From positions 4,836,001-4,900,000 of the forward strand of contig NZ_JBNDJK010000001.1 in the NCBI RefSeq assembly GCF_050434925.1: a DNA stretch of 64,000 nucleotides. Reading direction: 5' to 3'. The notes under the pieces were generated by a model, which saw only the letters and a list, made by a program, of their open reading frames with translations, searched no databases and was not told the origin of the DNA. Below are positions 27,744 through 36,660 of this stretch, in pieces (the stretch's first letter is position 1; each line of letters opens with the position of its first letter). This DNA comes from Inquilinus ginsengisoli_B (GTDB taxonomy: Bacteria; Pseudomonadota; Alphaproteobacteria; DSM-16000; Inquilinaceae). Position numbers and translations under genes: made by a program.

Positions 27744-27757
27744 ATTCAGATCTGAAT
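27744..27757. promoter_or_regulatory. Perfect 14-bp palindrome upstream of the lectin/toxin-like gene
   Basis: ATTCAGATCTGAAT is its own reverse complement. It lies 21 bp past the iclR stop and 124 bp before the next start, at the edge of an AT-rich stretch (27757-27880). It is a plausible operator; no regulator is assigned. Confidence 0.4.
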
Positions 27758-27881
27758 TCGGGTCAATTTAAGAAAAGTTCTTTTATTTTGATTCGTGAGA
27801 GAACCGTGGCCTGATGAATCTCAGTAATATTGATTCTGGTCAGTATTGCTAATTCTATCATTCTGCGAGGAAGGTAATTTT

Positions 27882-30389
27882 ATGACACAGTGGTTTTGCA
27901 TTCTTACCGGTGATGATGTCGCCGCCCAACAGGCCCTCTCGGTCGACTTCCATACCAATCCAGGCACGAATGACTCTGGGCTGAACAACGCCCCCATCTA
28001 CATGATGATGGACAGCACAAATGGCGTCCAGTATTCGCTGCAGAGCATGTACCAAATGTGGCAATTGGCCGGCGACGGCTCGATCGTCAGCGCCTTCAAT
28101 CCCAACTACGTCCTCGGTCTCAACGGAACCAATGCCGTCCTGGTGCAGCGCTCGCCTGGCGACGCCAGTCAGCAATGGGAGTTCAAGTGGGTCCAGGACA
28201 GTCAGGGCGTGATGATGGGCACGCTGTGCAATAAGGGAAACCAGCAATATCTGGCCGCGGGCAATCCCTGGAGTTGGCAGCCTGTCTTCACCCAGGACAT
28301 GCCTGCCGGCGGGCCGTCGGGCCTGATGCAGTGGTTCATCCAGCCGGTCTCGCCGCCGACAGGACAATTGCTGTCCATCCGAAGCGTCGGCGCCGGCGAC
28401 ACACCACCGATGGTCGTCAATATCCAGTGGGCCTCGATGACCCCCGGCACGACCACGATCCTCTATGAAGCCCAGCCCAACTCTCCGAATATCGTCTGGA
28501 CCTACACGGAGGACGGGTTCCTGCTCAGCTCGGTCAACCCCGGCCTCGCCCTCAGCCTCAACGTCAATGCCTCGGTCGGGAGCGGCAGCGCCAATGGCGT
28601 GGCCACCTATCCGAAGCAGCCGCTGGACGCTGGCGCCAGCTTCCAGCAATGGTCGTTCGTCCAGGTCGACGCGCAGGCGGGAACCTACCTGATCGTCAAT
28701 CAGCAGAGCATGCAGGCGCTCGCCATCTCCGGCACCAGCAACAAGGACCCGCTGCAACTGGTGCCGCCGGATCCGACCGATCAGACCCAGCTCTGGAGCG
28801 TCAGCCCGACCTATCCTCTCGAAGTCCTGCTGGCGCAGCCGTCGGTGGGCTATCCGGCCTTCACCGGCAGCGAGCTCGCGGCCTATACCTATCTCAACGG
28901 CCAGTTGGGGCTCACCAAACTCGGGACCGATCTGAGGTCGCAATACGGCAACCTCGCCGCGCCGCTGGCCGGCTATCAGTCCCGTGTCAATATGATCGCG
29001 ACCGCGGTCGTCCTGCAGCATTCGCCGAAGGACAAGAACCCGCCGGCGGACCTGCCCGACACCGACGCCATGGTGACGGTGGCGGGCGTGCTGAGCGAGG
29101 AGCTGACCGCGGCCCAGGCCGTGCAGCAGCTGTTCCAGCAGCTGACCATGTTCCATGCCGAACTGGCCATCGTGGCGACGAACGCGACATCGGCCGTCAT
29201 CGCCGACGCCGCGATCGACACCCAATCCCAGCAGGCGGTCAAGGTGAGTTCGGCCGCGATCTTCGAGGGGCTGATCTACACGATCCTGTCCGCGGGGTCG
29301 CTGATACCCGGCGAGGGCGAGGTCGCGAAGGGGCTGGGCATGTTGCTGCCCGTCATCGCCAACCTCTACCAGACCGGCGTGAACACGGTGTCGTCGTACA
29401 GGCAGTCCAAGGCGCAGAACGCGCAGAAGGAGAAGGACGAGGAGATCTTCTACGATTTCGAGGGAGAGGTCGCCCAGGTCCAGCAATTCCTGGTCGACAG
29501 CTTCGAGGCCGTCGGCAACGCCCTGGCGGCGATGGAGTCCGCCATCCTGGGCGACAGCTTCAAGACACGCACCGTCGCGGCGATGGCGGCGCTGCCCAGC
29601 GGCGGTAACTCGCTGTTCTGGCCGCCGGAGCAGGGGGTGACGCTGATCCCCCGCATCGTGCCGGGCTACGAGGTCGGGGTGCTGCAGGCGCTGCTGCCGA
29701 CCAAGTATCAGATCTATACCGGAACCTGGATCCAGGGTTCGGTTCAGAGCAACACGAATTTCGACAGCATCCCGCCGCCGACGGCTCCCAGCTATTGCAT
29801 CTGGGATGAGGAGATCAATTCGCAAGCCGGCTCCGGCGGCGCCTCCACGGTCTACTGGATCGCCTCGGTCGCAAGCCACGACGCCGGTTATCCTGGCCAG
29901 GCGACGATGGATTTCCTGAGCAAGAACAGCAGCGTCCGGTGGTTCAATTTCTATCGAAGGCTGGCCGGATGGAGTGGATTCGCGTCGGGGGAGAAGTGGC
30001 TCACCAACAACCAGACCATTCTGATGTTCCGGAACTACACGAGCACGACGCTGAGCATCGCGCTGAAAGCGAACGACGCCGAGATCGGCTTGAATGGTCC
30101 CGGCAGCATGACTTTGACCCTGCCGCCCTTCGGCTACCAGAGCGCGGTTCTCTTCTCGGTCAAGAACGGCCACGATAGCAAGCCCGATGCCTCGGTGACG
30201 GTGACGACGCCCGACGGCACGACGGTCTGGAGCGCGACCGCCGGGTCGAATTATTGCTCTTCCGTCACCTGTTCCGGCGACTTCGCGACCTATCCCTACA
30301 GTGCGGACAACGCTCCCTACATGTTCAGTTCCAGCGTCACCACGGGGGCGGGAGGGTGCGACATCGGCATCGCCCTGGCGCAGAGCTGA
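27882..30389 (+). CDS. Large lectin/toxin-like protein (beta-trefoil repeats, helical core, beta C-terminus)
   Basis: 835 residues from ATG 27882, with GCGAGGAAGG upstream. No signal peptide is present. Residues 1-310 carry ricin-B-like QxW-type motifs (QMW about 58-60, QQW 97-99, QW 150-151, QQW 255-257, QLW 303-305), consistent with two beta-trefoils. Residues 329-570 are predicted helical: they include a hydrophobic pair of segments (about 455-500, 'IFEGLIYTILSAGSLIPG' and 'GLGMLLPVIANLY') followed by a charged coil (NAQKEKDEEIFYDFE). Residues 570-835 are Ser/Thr/Gly-rich and beta-like, ending with cysteine-bearing SNYCSSVTCSGDF. The order of lectin, amphipathic helices and beta domain recalls pore-forming toxins, but no family is recognised. 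Codon use is AT-richer than neighbours (AAT, TAT, ATT), suggesting acquisition. It stands alone, without immunity or secretion genes. Confidence 0.75.
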   Translation: MTQWFCILTGDDVAAQQALSVDFHTNPGTNDSGLNNAPIYMMMDSTNGVQYSLQSMYQMWQLAGDGSIVSAFNPNYVLGLNGTNAVLVQRSPGDASQQWEFKWVQDSQGVMMGTLCNKGNQQYLAAGNPWSWQPVFTQDMPAGGPSGLMQWFIQPVSPPTGQLLSIRSVGAGDTPPMVVNIQWASMTPGTTTILYEAQPNSPNIVWTYTEDGFLLSSVNPGLALSLNVNASVGSGSANGVATYPKQPLDAGASFQQWSFVQVDAQAGTYLIVNQQSMQALAISGTSNKDPLQLVPPDPTDQTQLWSVSPTYPLEVLLAQPSVGYPAFTGSELAAYTYLNGQLGLTKLGTDLRSQYGNLAAPLAGYQSRVNMIATAVVLQHSPKDKNPPADLPDTDAMVTVAGVLSEELTAAQAVQQLFQQLTMFHAELAIVATNATSAVIADAAIDTQSQQAVKVSSAAIFEGLIYTILSAGSLIPGEGEVAKGLGMLLPVIANLYQTGVNTVSSYRQSKAQNAQKEKDEEIFYDFEGEVAQVQQFLVDSFEAVGNALAAMESAILGDSFKTRTVAAMAALPSGGNSLFWPPEQGVTLIPRIVPGYEVGVLQALLPTKYQIYTGTWIQGSVQSNTNFDSIPPPTAPSYCIWDEEINSQAGSGGASTVYWIASVASHDAGYPGQATMDFLSKNSSVRWFNFYRRLAGWSGFASGEKWLTNNQTILMFRNYTSTTLSIALKANDAEIGLNGPGSMTLTLPPFGYQSAVLFSVKNGHDSKPDASVTVTTPDGTTVWSATAGSNYCSSVTCSGDFATYPYSADNAPYMFSSSVTTGAGGCDIGIALAQS

Positions 30390-30422
30390 GGACGCGGCCG
30401 GCTCTCCGCTCTCCCGTCGTGA

Positions 30423-30818
30423 TCACCCTGCCCGATGGCACACCGCCTCCACGCGGTTGCCGTCGGGGTCGAGCAGGAAGGCGGCGTAGTAGCTCGGGTG
30501 GTACTCCGGCCGCAGGCTCGGGGCGCCGTTGTCGCGGCCGCCCTGGGCCAGGCCGGCGCGCCAGAATGCCTCCACCGCCGTCCGGCTCGGCGCCTTGAAG
30601 CACCAGTGGCGGCGCGGCGCGTCCTCCGGCCGTGGGCCGAGGCGGATCGACAGATAGCTGCGTTCCGGATGGCCGGCGTCGCTGCGCTCGCCGTAGCCGA
30701 TCCAGGCCTCGTCCGGAAGGATGCCGACCTTGGTGACACCGATCGCCGCCAGCACCGCGTCGTAGAAGCGCTCCGCCGCGGCGAGGTCGGAGACGGTGAT
30801 CGAGACATGGTCGAGCAT
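30423..30818 (-). CDS. VOC (glyoxalase/bleomycin-resistance) family protein
   Basis: 131 residues from ATG 30818 (MLDHVSITVSDLAAAERFYD). The vicinal-oxygen-chelate fold is shown by the first metal His (LDHVSI), 'RHWCFKAPSRTAVEAFW' with the second His, and 'FLLDPDGNRVEAVCH' with the third ligand Glu. This group (often annotated as glyoxalase family or lactoylglutathione lyase-like) has unknown substrates. It starts 9 bp downstream of the cyclase stop, so it is probably co-transcribed with it. Confidence 0.85.
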   Translation of the reverse strand: MLDHVSITVSDLAAAERFYDAVLAAIGVTKVGILPDEAWIGYGERSDAGHPERSYLSIRLGPRPEDAPRRHWCFKAPSRTAVEAFWRAGLAQGGRDNGAPSLRPEYHPSYYAAFLLDPDGNRVEAVCHRAG

Positions 30819-30826
30819 GGCGGGCC

Positions 30827-32689
30827 TCAGGGCTGACCGGGCGGAGGCGAAGCCTGCAGCCGGAAGATCTCGATCTCCGTCCGGCGGCCCGGCACGGCGT
30901 GGGGGCCGAGTCTGTGCAAGTCCGACCGCTCGCCCACCGCCAGCGCCACCGTCTCGCCGCTGGCCAGCACCACGACCTCGTCGGCCGGCGCCACCGCCTT
31001 GCCCAGTTGCTCCAGCCGGTTGCCGAGATTCACCGCGTCGCCGACGATGGTGTAGCCGGACCGGCCGCTCATGCCGATGTTGCCGGCCACCACCGGGCCG
31101 CTGTGCAGGCCGATGCGGACGCGCAGCGGCGCCAGGCCGTGGCCACGCCGGGCGGCATTGTCGGCCGCCACCGTCGCGGCGATGGCGCGGGCGGCGCGCA
31201 GGGCGCGGTCGGCATGGTCCGGCTGGTCGTCGGGCGCGCCCCAGAAGGCCATGACGCAGTCGCCGATGAACTTGTCGATGGTACCGCCCTCGGCCTCGAC
31301 GCAACGGCCCAGCAGGTCGAAATGGGCGTTCAGCATGGCAGCGACCTCGGCCGCCGGCATCCGCTCCGCCACCGCGGTAAAGTCGACGATGTCGGTGAAC
31401 ATCACCGTCACCACCCGCTCCGCCGACGCGATCTCGCCGCTGCCGCCGCTGCGCAGCAGGCGCCGCACCAGCGATTTCGGCACATAGGTCTCGAGCCAGC
31501 GCAGCCCGGTCAGCATGGTGTTGTAGGCGCGGGCCTGCTCGTTCAGCTCGGAGAACAGGCTGCCGGGCAGGGGGCGCAGCGCGGCGAAGTCGAGCGAGCC
31601 GACGGCGCGCACCTCCCGCGCCATGGCGCCGACCGGGCGGGCGATGGCGCGGCTGACGACGATCGCGGCCAGGATGGCGATGGCCAGAACGGCCAGGCCG
31701 GCCAGCGCGGCATGCAGCAGGTCGTCGGTCGGCTTGTCCAGGGCCGCGACCGGCACCTCGACGCCGACGATCAGCGGCTGCGGGGCATAGCCCTCGACCG
31801 TGCGGGTCAGGATGACGCGGCCATCGCCGCCGAGGCGCACGACGCGGGCCTCCAGGTCGATCTCGCCCACCGTCTCGCGCTTCGCCTCGGTCCACAGCGC
31901 CGCCAGGAACGGGTCGCCGACCTCGTCCAGCGTGGGCAAGGGATGCCCGGGCGACAGCGCCGGCCGCTGCTCCGCCATGGCCGGATGCGCCAGCACCCGG
32001 TCGCGGCCGTAGAGGATGAAGGGCGTGGTGCCGGGATTGGCCTCTGAGATCGTCCTCAGGTGGTCGGACAGCGCGTCGATGGTGATCGTGGCGGTCAGCA
32101 CGCCGACGAATCGGCCCGCGGCATGGACCGGCCGGTGCAGGTTGGCGACCGAGGTGCGCATCACCTCGGCCGGCACGAAATGGACCGGCCCCCAATAGGC
32201 GTCCCGGCGCCCGCGCGCCGCCTCGATCTCCTGCCGCTCGTCGTCGCGGTGGATCGTGTCGGTGGAGGCGAAGACACCGTGCGGGCCCTGGGTGACGCTG
32301 CGGATTGCGCCGTCGGCGGCGGTCAGGGACAGCACCCGGACCTGGGGCGTCCCGGCCAGGGCGCCGGTCATCAGCCGGTCCAGCGCCGCGCCGCCAGTCG
32401 GGTCCACCTCCCCGGACGCGATCTCGCGCGACAGGAAGGCCAGCTGGTCCTCGACCGGGGTGAAACGGTCGGCGATCCGCGCCTGGACCGAATCGAGTCC
32501 GAGCTGCGCCGCCCGCGCCAGCAGGTCGCGGGTGGTGCCGGCAGTCATGAACCAGAACACGGCGAGCACGTCGATCGCGGTCAACGCCACCAGCCCGGCC
32601 ATCACCACGGCCAGCGTGCCGGACAGGGGGATGGTGCGGCGCCGGGTGGCGGCGGCGCGCCGATCGGTGGTCTCCGCCTCTGTCGCCAA
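30827..32689 (-). CDS. Membrane-bound class III adenylate/guanylate cyclase with Cache sensor
   Basis: 620 residues. Transmembrane helices lie at about 22-48 and 325-348 and enclose a periplasmic double-Cache domain ('GVFASTDTIHRDDERQEI', 'YWGPVHFVPAEVMRTSVAN'). A HAMP linker (349-395) and the cyclase catalytic domain (about 425-600) follow. 'TVMFTDIVDFTAVAERM' carries the metal Asp, 'IDKFIGDCVMAFWGAP' the purine-binding Lys and second Asp, and 'GDAVNLGNRLEQLG' the transition-state Asn. It makes cAMP or cGMP in response to an external small ligand. The Cache type suggests an organic acid or amino acid. It is upstream of the VOC gene. Confidence 0.92.
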   Translation of the reverse strand: MATEAETTDRRAAATRRRTIPLSGTLAVVMAGLVALTAIDVLAVFWFMTAGTTRDLLARAAQLGLDSVQARIADRFTPVEDQLAFLSREIASGEVDPTGGAALDRLMTGALAGTPQVRVLSLTAADGAIRSVTQGPHGVFASTDTIHRDDERQEIEAARGRRDAYWGPVHFVPAEVMRTSVANLHRPVHAAGRFVGVLTATITIDALSDHLRTISEANPGTTPFILYGRDRVLAHPAMAEQRPALSPGHPLPTLDEVGDPFLAALWTEAKRETVGEIDLEARVVRLGGDGRVILTRTVEGYAPQPLIVGVEVPVAALDKPTDDLLHAALAGLAVLAIAILAAIVVSRAIARPVGAMAREVRAVGSLDFAALRPLPGSLFSELNEQARAYNTMLTGLRWLETYVPKSLVRRLLRSGGSGEIASAERVVTVMFTDIVDFTAVAERMPAAEVAAMLNAHFDLLGRCVEAEGGTIDKFIGDCVMAFWGAPDDQPDHADRALRAARAIAATVAADNAARRGHGLAPLRVRIGLHSGPVVAGNIGMSGRSGYTIVGDAVNLGNRLEQLGKAVAPADEVVVLASGETVALAVGERSDLHRLGPHAVPGRRTEIEIFRLQASPPPGQP

Positions 32690-32846
32690 GCCGCTCCTCC
32701 TCGCGCTTGCGGCACATTACACCAGTCGTTATCGAGGTCGACTCTCCGGCCCCTCCCTCGTCGTGGCGAGGGACATGTGTCATCGGCAATGAGGGCTGAT
32801 ACTGCACCGCGCCGACGGAATTTCTCTCCGACGTGTTCTCCAGAGG

Positions 32847-33572
32847 ATGACCGACATCCCGATCTATATCGGCACCGCCGGCTGGAGCGTGCCGTCGCGC
32901 TATGCGGACCGGTTTCCGGCCGAGGGTTCGCATCTCGATCGCTATGCCCGGCGACTGAACGCGGTGGAGATCAACACCTCGTTCTACCGTCCGCATCGAC
33001 GCGAGACTTATGAACGCTGGGCCGCGAGCGTGCCGGCGGAATTCCGCTTCGCGGTGAAGCTGCCGCGGACCATGACGCAGGAGCGCCGCCTGAAGGATTG
33101 CGGCGACCGGCTCGACCGTTTCGCCGCCGAGGTGGCGGGGCTGGGGCTGAAGCTCGGGGTGGTGCTGGTGCAGCTGCCGCCGAGCCTGGCCTTCGAGGCG
33201 GCGACGGTGGAGGGATTCTTCGCCGAGCTGCGCCGCCGGATCGATGCGCCTGCCGCCTGTGAGCCGCGGCATGCCAGCTGGTTCGGGCCGGAGGCGGAGA
33301 CGCTGCTGGCGGCGCTGCGGGTCGCCCGCGTCGCCGCCGATCCCGTCCGGGCGCCCGGGGACGGAGAGCCGGGCGGCTGGGACGGGCTGGTCTACTACCG
33401 GCTGCACGGCTCGCCGCGGATCTATTACTCCGACTACGACGAAGCCGTGCTGGCCGGGATGCGGCGGCGGCTGCAGACGCATCGGGCGGCAGGCGTTCCG
33501 GCCTGGTGCATTTTCGACAACACCGCCGCCTTCGCCGCCCTCGGCAACGCCCTGGCCGTCATGGGGCCATAG
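32847..33572 (+). CDS. DUF72 family protein
   Basis: 241 residues. 'IYIGTAGWSVPSRYADRFPAEG', 'LNAVEINTSFYRPHRRETYERW', 'RFAVKLPRTMTQERRL', 'EPRHASWF' and 'YYRLHGSPRIYYSDYDE' are the ordered blocks of this TIM-barrel family (YecE-like). The biochemical role is not established; members have been discussed as nucleases or metal-dependent enzymes without firm proof. It is divergent from the cyclase and overlaps the sortase gene by 14 bp tail-to-tail. Confidence 0.9.
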   Translation: MTDIPIYIGTAGWSVPSRYADRFPAEGSHLDRYARRLNAVEINTSFYRPHRRETYERWAASVPAEFRFAVKLPRTMTQERRLKDCGDRLDRFAAEVAGLGLKLGVVLVQLPPSLAFEAATVEGFFAELRRRIDAPAACEPRHASWFGPEAETLLAALRVARVAADPVRAPGDGEPGGWDGLVYYRLHGSPRIYYSDYDEAVLAGMRRRLQTHRAAGVPAWCIFDNTAAFAALGNALAVMGP

Positions 33573-34248
33573 ACGCGTCGGCGACGACCGGGCCGGGCTG
33601 GCGGATCTCCTCCGCTTCCACCAGGTAGCGGTAGGGGCCTCGCGTCGTGGCGTCGAAGGGCCAGCAGGTGGCCAGCACCAGATTGCGGCCGGGCGCCCGG
33701 GGGTCGATGCCCGAGACATCCCAGACCGCCACCCGCGTGCCGGTCACCCGGAAGGTGAGACGGCGCCCGTCGCGCCGGGTGACGGCGATCTCGTCGCCCG
33801 GCTTGACGTTGCGCAGGACGCGGAAATGGGTGTCGCGATGGGCGGCGTAGACCGCGGTGCCGGGATCGCCGGCCTCCGGCGTGTCCTGGACATGGCCGGG
33901 ACCGAAGGCCAGGGCCTGGCCGCTGGCGCCGGCCAGGGCGATGGCGCTCTCGCCCAGCCGGGGCAGCTCGATCCGCGCCACCGGCCAGGTGTCGGCCCAG
34001 GGCCAGGGCTTCACCGCCCGGCCGGTCGCCAGGGTCTCGGCGAAGGCGTGGTCCAGCAGCACCTGCGCCAGCATCGCCTTGGCGTGGATCCACAGGCCCT
34101 GGCCGGCCAGCAACAGACCGGCCAGGACGAGGAGGAGAGCGACGAACCGGGACGTCGGCCGGCGCTGGCGAGGCGGGCGCTGCGCGCGCTGGCCACGGGG
34201 CAGGTTCTGCCCGGCGAGCGGGTGGGACAGCGGCAGGGTCGCGTTCAT
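33559..34248 (-). CDS. Class GN sortase
   Basis: 229 residues from ATG 34248, overlapping the target gene's stop (ATGA). A basic N-terminus and one transmembrane helix (about 33-52) anchor the enzyme. The sortase barrel has 'VYAAHRDTHFRVLRN' (catalytic His), then 'VLATCWPFDATTRGPYRYLV' (catalytic Cys and the later Arg). This is the Gram-negative sortase type paired with a single dedicated substrate. It would cleave the sorting signal of the neighbouring VIT/VWA protein at the inner membrane; the acceptor is unknown. Confidence 0.9.
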   Translation of the reverse strand: MNATLPLSHPLAGQNLPRGQRAQRPPRQRRPTSRFVALLLVLAGLLLAGQGLWIHAKAMLAQVLLDHAFAETLATGRAVKPWPWADTWPVARIELPRLGESAIALAGASGQALAFGPGHVQDTPEAGDPGTAVYAAHRDTHFRVLRNVKPGDEIAVTRRDGRRLTFRVTGTRVAVWDVSGIDPRAPGRNLVLATCWPFDATTRGPYRYLVEAEEIRQPGPVVADASMAP

Positions 34249-36488
34249 GCCCGGCCTCCCGTCGACCGGCGGCCGAAGCCGAACACCGTCATCCCGGCCA
34301 GCAGCAGCAACAGGCCGGCGATGATCCGCAGCTCGGCGTCGGTCGCGGTCTGCGGCAGCACCACATCCTCGACCGGCACCGGGTTGTTCGCGGCAGCTGG
34401 GGCGTTGAAGCGGGCGGCGGCGGGCAGCAGCAGGCTGGCCTGGCGGAACTCGGGCTTGGGCCTGGCACCGAAGACCTTGTCGAAATCCCAGCCGGCGGGG
34501 AGGTTGAGCGGGATGTCGTTGCGGCTCAGCGTCGCCCCGTCCGGCCGGCGTGGCGTCCGGTCGATGGCGACCAGGCTGGTCAGCCGCGTCACCAGATGGT
34601 GCTGCAGCGCCAGCGACAGGATCCGCTGGTCGGCCTGCTCCGCATCGATCTGGCCCAGGGTCTGCGCCACCTCGGCATCGGCGATCCTGCGCCGGGCCCA
34701 CAGCTTGGACAGGCCTTCGCCCTTCGCCGCCTGGGCCACCGGCAGGGTGACGATCCAGGGCCGGTCGCCGATCATGCCCTTGACCTCGATCGTGCCGGAC
34801 AGCGCGGCCAGCCTGGCCGCCAGCACCACCGGCTCGCCGCGATACAGGTCGGGCAGCGTCTCCGGCGTCGCATCGGCGCCGCCGGCCGAGAAGCTGGCCG
34901 ACAGGTTGGTGACGACCGGGCTCTCCAGCTTCTCGAACAGGGTGCGCATCCGCTCCTCCACCTGATCCGGCGCGCCGATCTGGGTGAAGGTGCCGCGGCC
35001 CAGTTCGGCGGCGCGGCTCATCAGGAAGGTGTTGGGGGCGGAGCCGATGCCGACCATGAACACCCGCGACCGGCCGCGCATGCCGGCGATGGTGTCGAAC
35101 AGCTGCTGCTCGTTGCCGATGGCGCCGTCGGTCAGGAACACCACCTGGCGCAGGCGGGCGCGGCCGTCATCTCCGTGCTCCGCGAGGGCCGCTTGCATCG
35201 CCGGCACCATCTCGGTGCCGCCCGAGGCCTCCAGGCCGGAGACGAAGGATCTGGCACGGCCGACATGCTCGGCATCGGCCGGCACCACGTCGGGGAACAG
35301 CACGTCGAGCGTGTCGTCGAAGCGCACCACGTTGAAGCGGTCGGCGGGGGACAGCCGGCCGAGGGCATAGAGCAGGCTGGACTTGGCCTGGTCCATCGAG
35401 GCGCCGCCCATCGAGCCGGAATTGTCGATCACGAAGACCACGTCGCGCGGCCGCTTGTCCTCGGCCTGCTGCAGGGCGGGCGGGGTGACGAAGGCCAGGA
35501 GGTAGTCCTCGCCGGCGACCCGCTCGCGGAACAGCCCGACCGAAGGCGTGGCACCGGCCGCCGCGGTCCAGCTCAGCTCGAAGTCGCGGTTGGCCGGGAC
35601 CGGGCCCTTCATCCTGATCACGCGGCTGTCGGGACCCTGGGTCTCGACATCGACCGCATGGTTGGCGCTGACCACCTCGCCGAGCGGGAAGCCGGCCTGC
35701 AGCTTCACCGTCAGGGTCACCGGGTTGACCGGCGCGTTGTCGCGCGGGTCCAGCACCGGCGGGGTGATGCGGTCGCGGCCCGGCACCGGGTCGGTCATGG
35801 TCCGGCCCCAGCCCTGGCCGGGCTTGAAGTCGACCGACTGCGCCACCGGCGCCGGGGTGTAGCGCGGCGCCACCACCAGCGGCACGCGCAGCGAGAACCG
35901 GTCGCCCGACTGGCGCACGGTCTCCTGGTACTCGATGCGGATCAGCACGGTCTCGCCCGGGCCGACATTGGCGACCGAGGTGGTGAACAGGTTCGGCCGC
36001 TCCTGCTCGACCAGCCCGGCGGTCCGGCCGGCCTGCTTCGCCGCCTCATAGGTGCGGCGGGCCTCCTCGCGGGCGGCGATGTCGCCGGTGATGACGCGGT
36101 CGCCGACCACCATCTTCAACGTGTCGACCGCGCCGTCCTCCGGCAGCGGATAGACATAGACGGCCTCGACCCATTGGTCGGTCGGGTTCTGGAACACCTG
36201 GGTGACATGGACCCGCGCCGTCGGCCCGCTGACCGTGAGGTCGACATCGGTGCCGAGGCGCGGCGCCTCGACATAGCGGCCCTTCTCATTGGCGCGGAAC
36301 AGCAGCGCGCCGGACTGCATCTCGCCCGGCGTCACCAGCGCCGCCTCGGCCCGGGCGGCACGCCCGCCGACGGCCACCGTCAACACGGCCAGCAGCAGCG
36401 ACAGCAGCAGCAGCGGCGCCGCGTGCCCGAACCGGGACTGGAGCGCCGACCGCAGCCCCGCCGGCGTCTCCCTCGTCATGGAATTCAT
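34245..36488 (-). CDS. Sortase target protein with VIT and von Willebrand A domains
   Basis: 747 residues from ATG 36488, with GGAGGG 5 nt upstream. A signal peptide ends near residue 45 (RAARAEA). The VIT domain follows ('HVTQVFQNPTDQWVEAVYVYP'), then VWA with the MIDAS motif 'VVFVIDNSGSMGG'. The C-terminus has the sorting signal LPQTA, a hydrophobic helix (IIAGLLLLLAGMTVFGF) and GRRSTGGRA. This matches the 'marine proteobacterial sortase target' family. The VIT-VWA combination resembles inter-alpha-trypsin inhibitor heavy chains, suggesting a metal-dependent adhesive surface or periplasmic protein. It is cotranscribed with its sortase. Confidence 0.9.
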   Translation of the reverse strand: MNSMTRETPAGLRSALQSRFGHAAPLLLLSLLLAVLTVAVGGRAARAEAALVTPGEMQSGALLFRANEKGRYVEAPRLGTDVDLTVSGPTARVHVTQVFQNPTDQWVEAVYVYPLPEDGAVDTLKMVVGDRVITGDIAAREEARRTYEAAKQAGRTAGLVEQERPNLFTTSVANVGPGETVLIRIEYQETVRQSGDRFSLRVPLVVAPRYTPAPVAQSVDFKPGQGWGRTMTDPVPGRDRITPPVLDPRDNAPVNPVTLTVKLQAGFPLGEVVSANHAVDVETQGPDSRVIRMKGPVPANRDFELSWTAAAGATPSVGLFRERVAGEDYLLAFVTPPALQQAEDKRPRDVVFVIDNSGSMGGASMDQAKSSLLYALGRLSPADRFNVVRFDDTLDVLFPDVVPADAEHVGRARSFVSGLEASGGTEMVPAMQAALAEHGDDGRARLRQVVFLTDGAIGNEQQLFDTIAGMRGRSRVFMVGIGSAPNTFLMSRAAELGRGTFTQIGAPDQVEERMRTLFEKLESPVVTNLSASFSAGGADATPETLPDLYRGEPVVLAARLAALSGTIEVKGMIGDRPWIVTLPVAQAAKGEGLSKLWARRRIADAEVAQTLGQIDAEQADQRILSLALQHHLVTRLTSLVAIDRTPRRPDGATLSRNDIPLNLPAGWDFDKVFGARPKPEFRQASLLLPAAARFNAPAAANNPVPVEDVVLPQTATDAELRIIAGLLLLLAGMTVFGFGRRSTGGRA

Positions 36489-36621
36489 CGAACCCTCCGT
36501 GGACCTCGGCCGATCCCCATCGGCCTGAGTTTTTGTCGGTCCGGGGGGCGTTGTCCGGCCACGGTGATGATCCGGCTTGTTCCGCAGGCGGTGGCCGGGA
36601 TAGGTCTTGCTGCGCACCGCT

Positions 36622-36651
36622 CTGTGCGGATCGGTGCGGATCTGTGCGGAG
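36622..36651. repeat. Three tandem 10-bp direct repeats upstream of the XRE gene
   Basis: CTGTGCGGAT, CGGTGCGGAT and CTGTGCGGAG follow one another, sharing GTGCGGA at exactly one helical turn. The last copy runs into the GGAGGAGGG ribosome binding site of the regulator gene. Such phased repeats are a likely binding array for the adjacent regulator. Confidence 0.6.
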
Positions 36652-36660
36652 GAGGGCGCC

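Noticed and set aside
27858..30173. 771-codon open frame opposite the lectin/toxin-like gene
   Set aside because: Arg/Asp/His-rich composition typical of antisense frames; the sense gene has motifs, a ribosome binding site and sensible codon use.
30423..33719. One continuous 1098-codon frame covering the VOC gene and the cyclase region
   Set aside because: Only the last 131 codons match a family (VOC); the rest is an out-of-frame reading of the cyclase and the antisense of the DUF72 gene.
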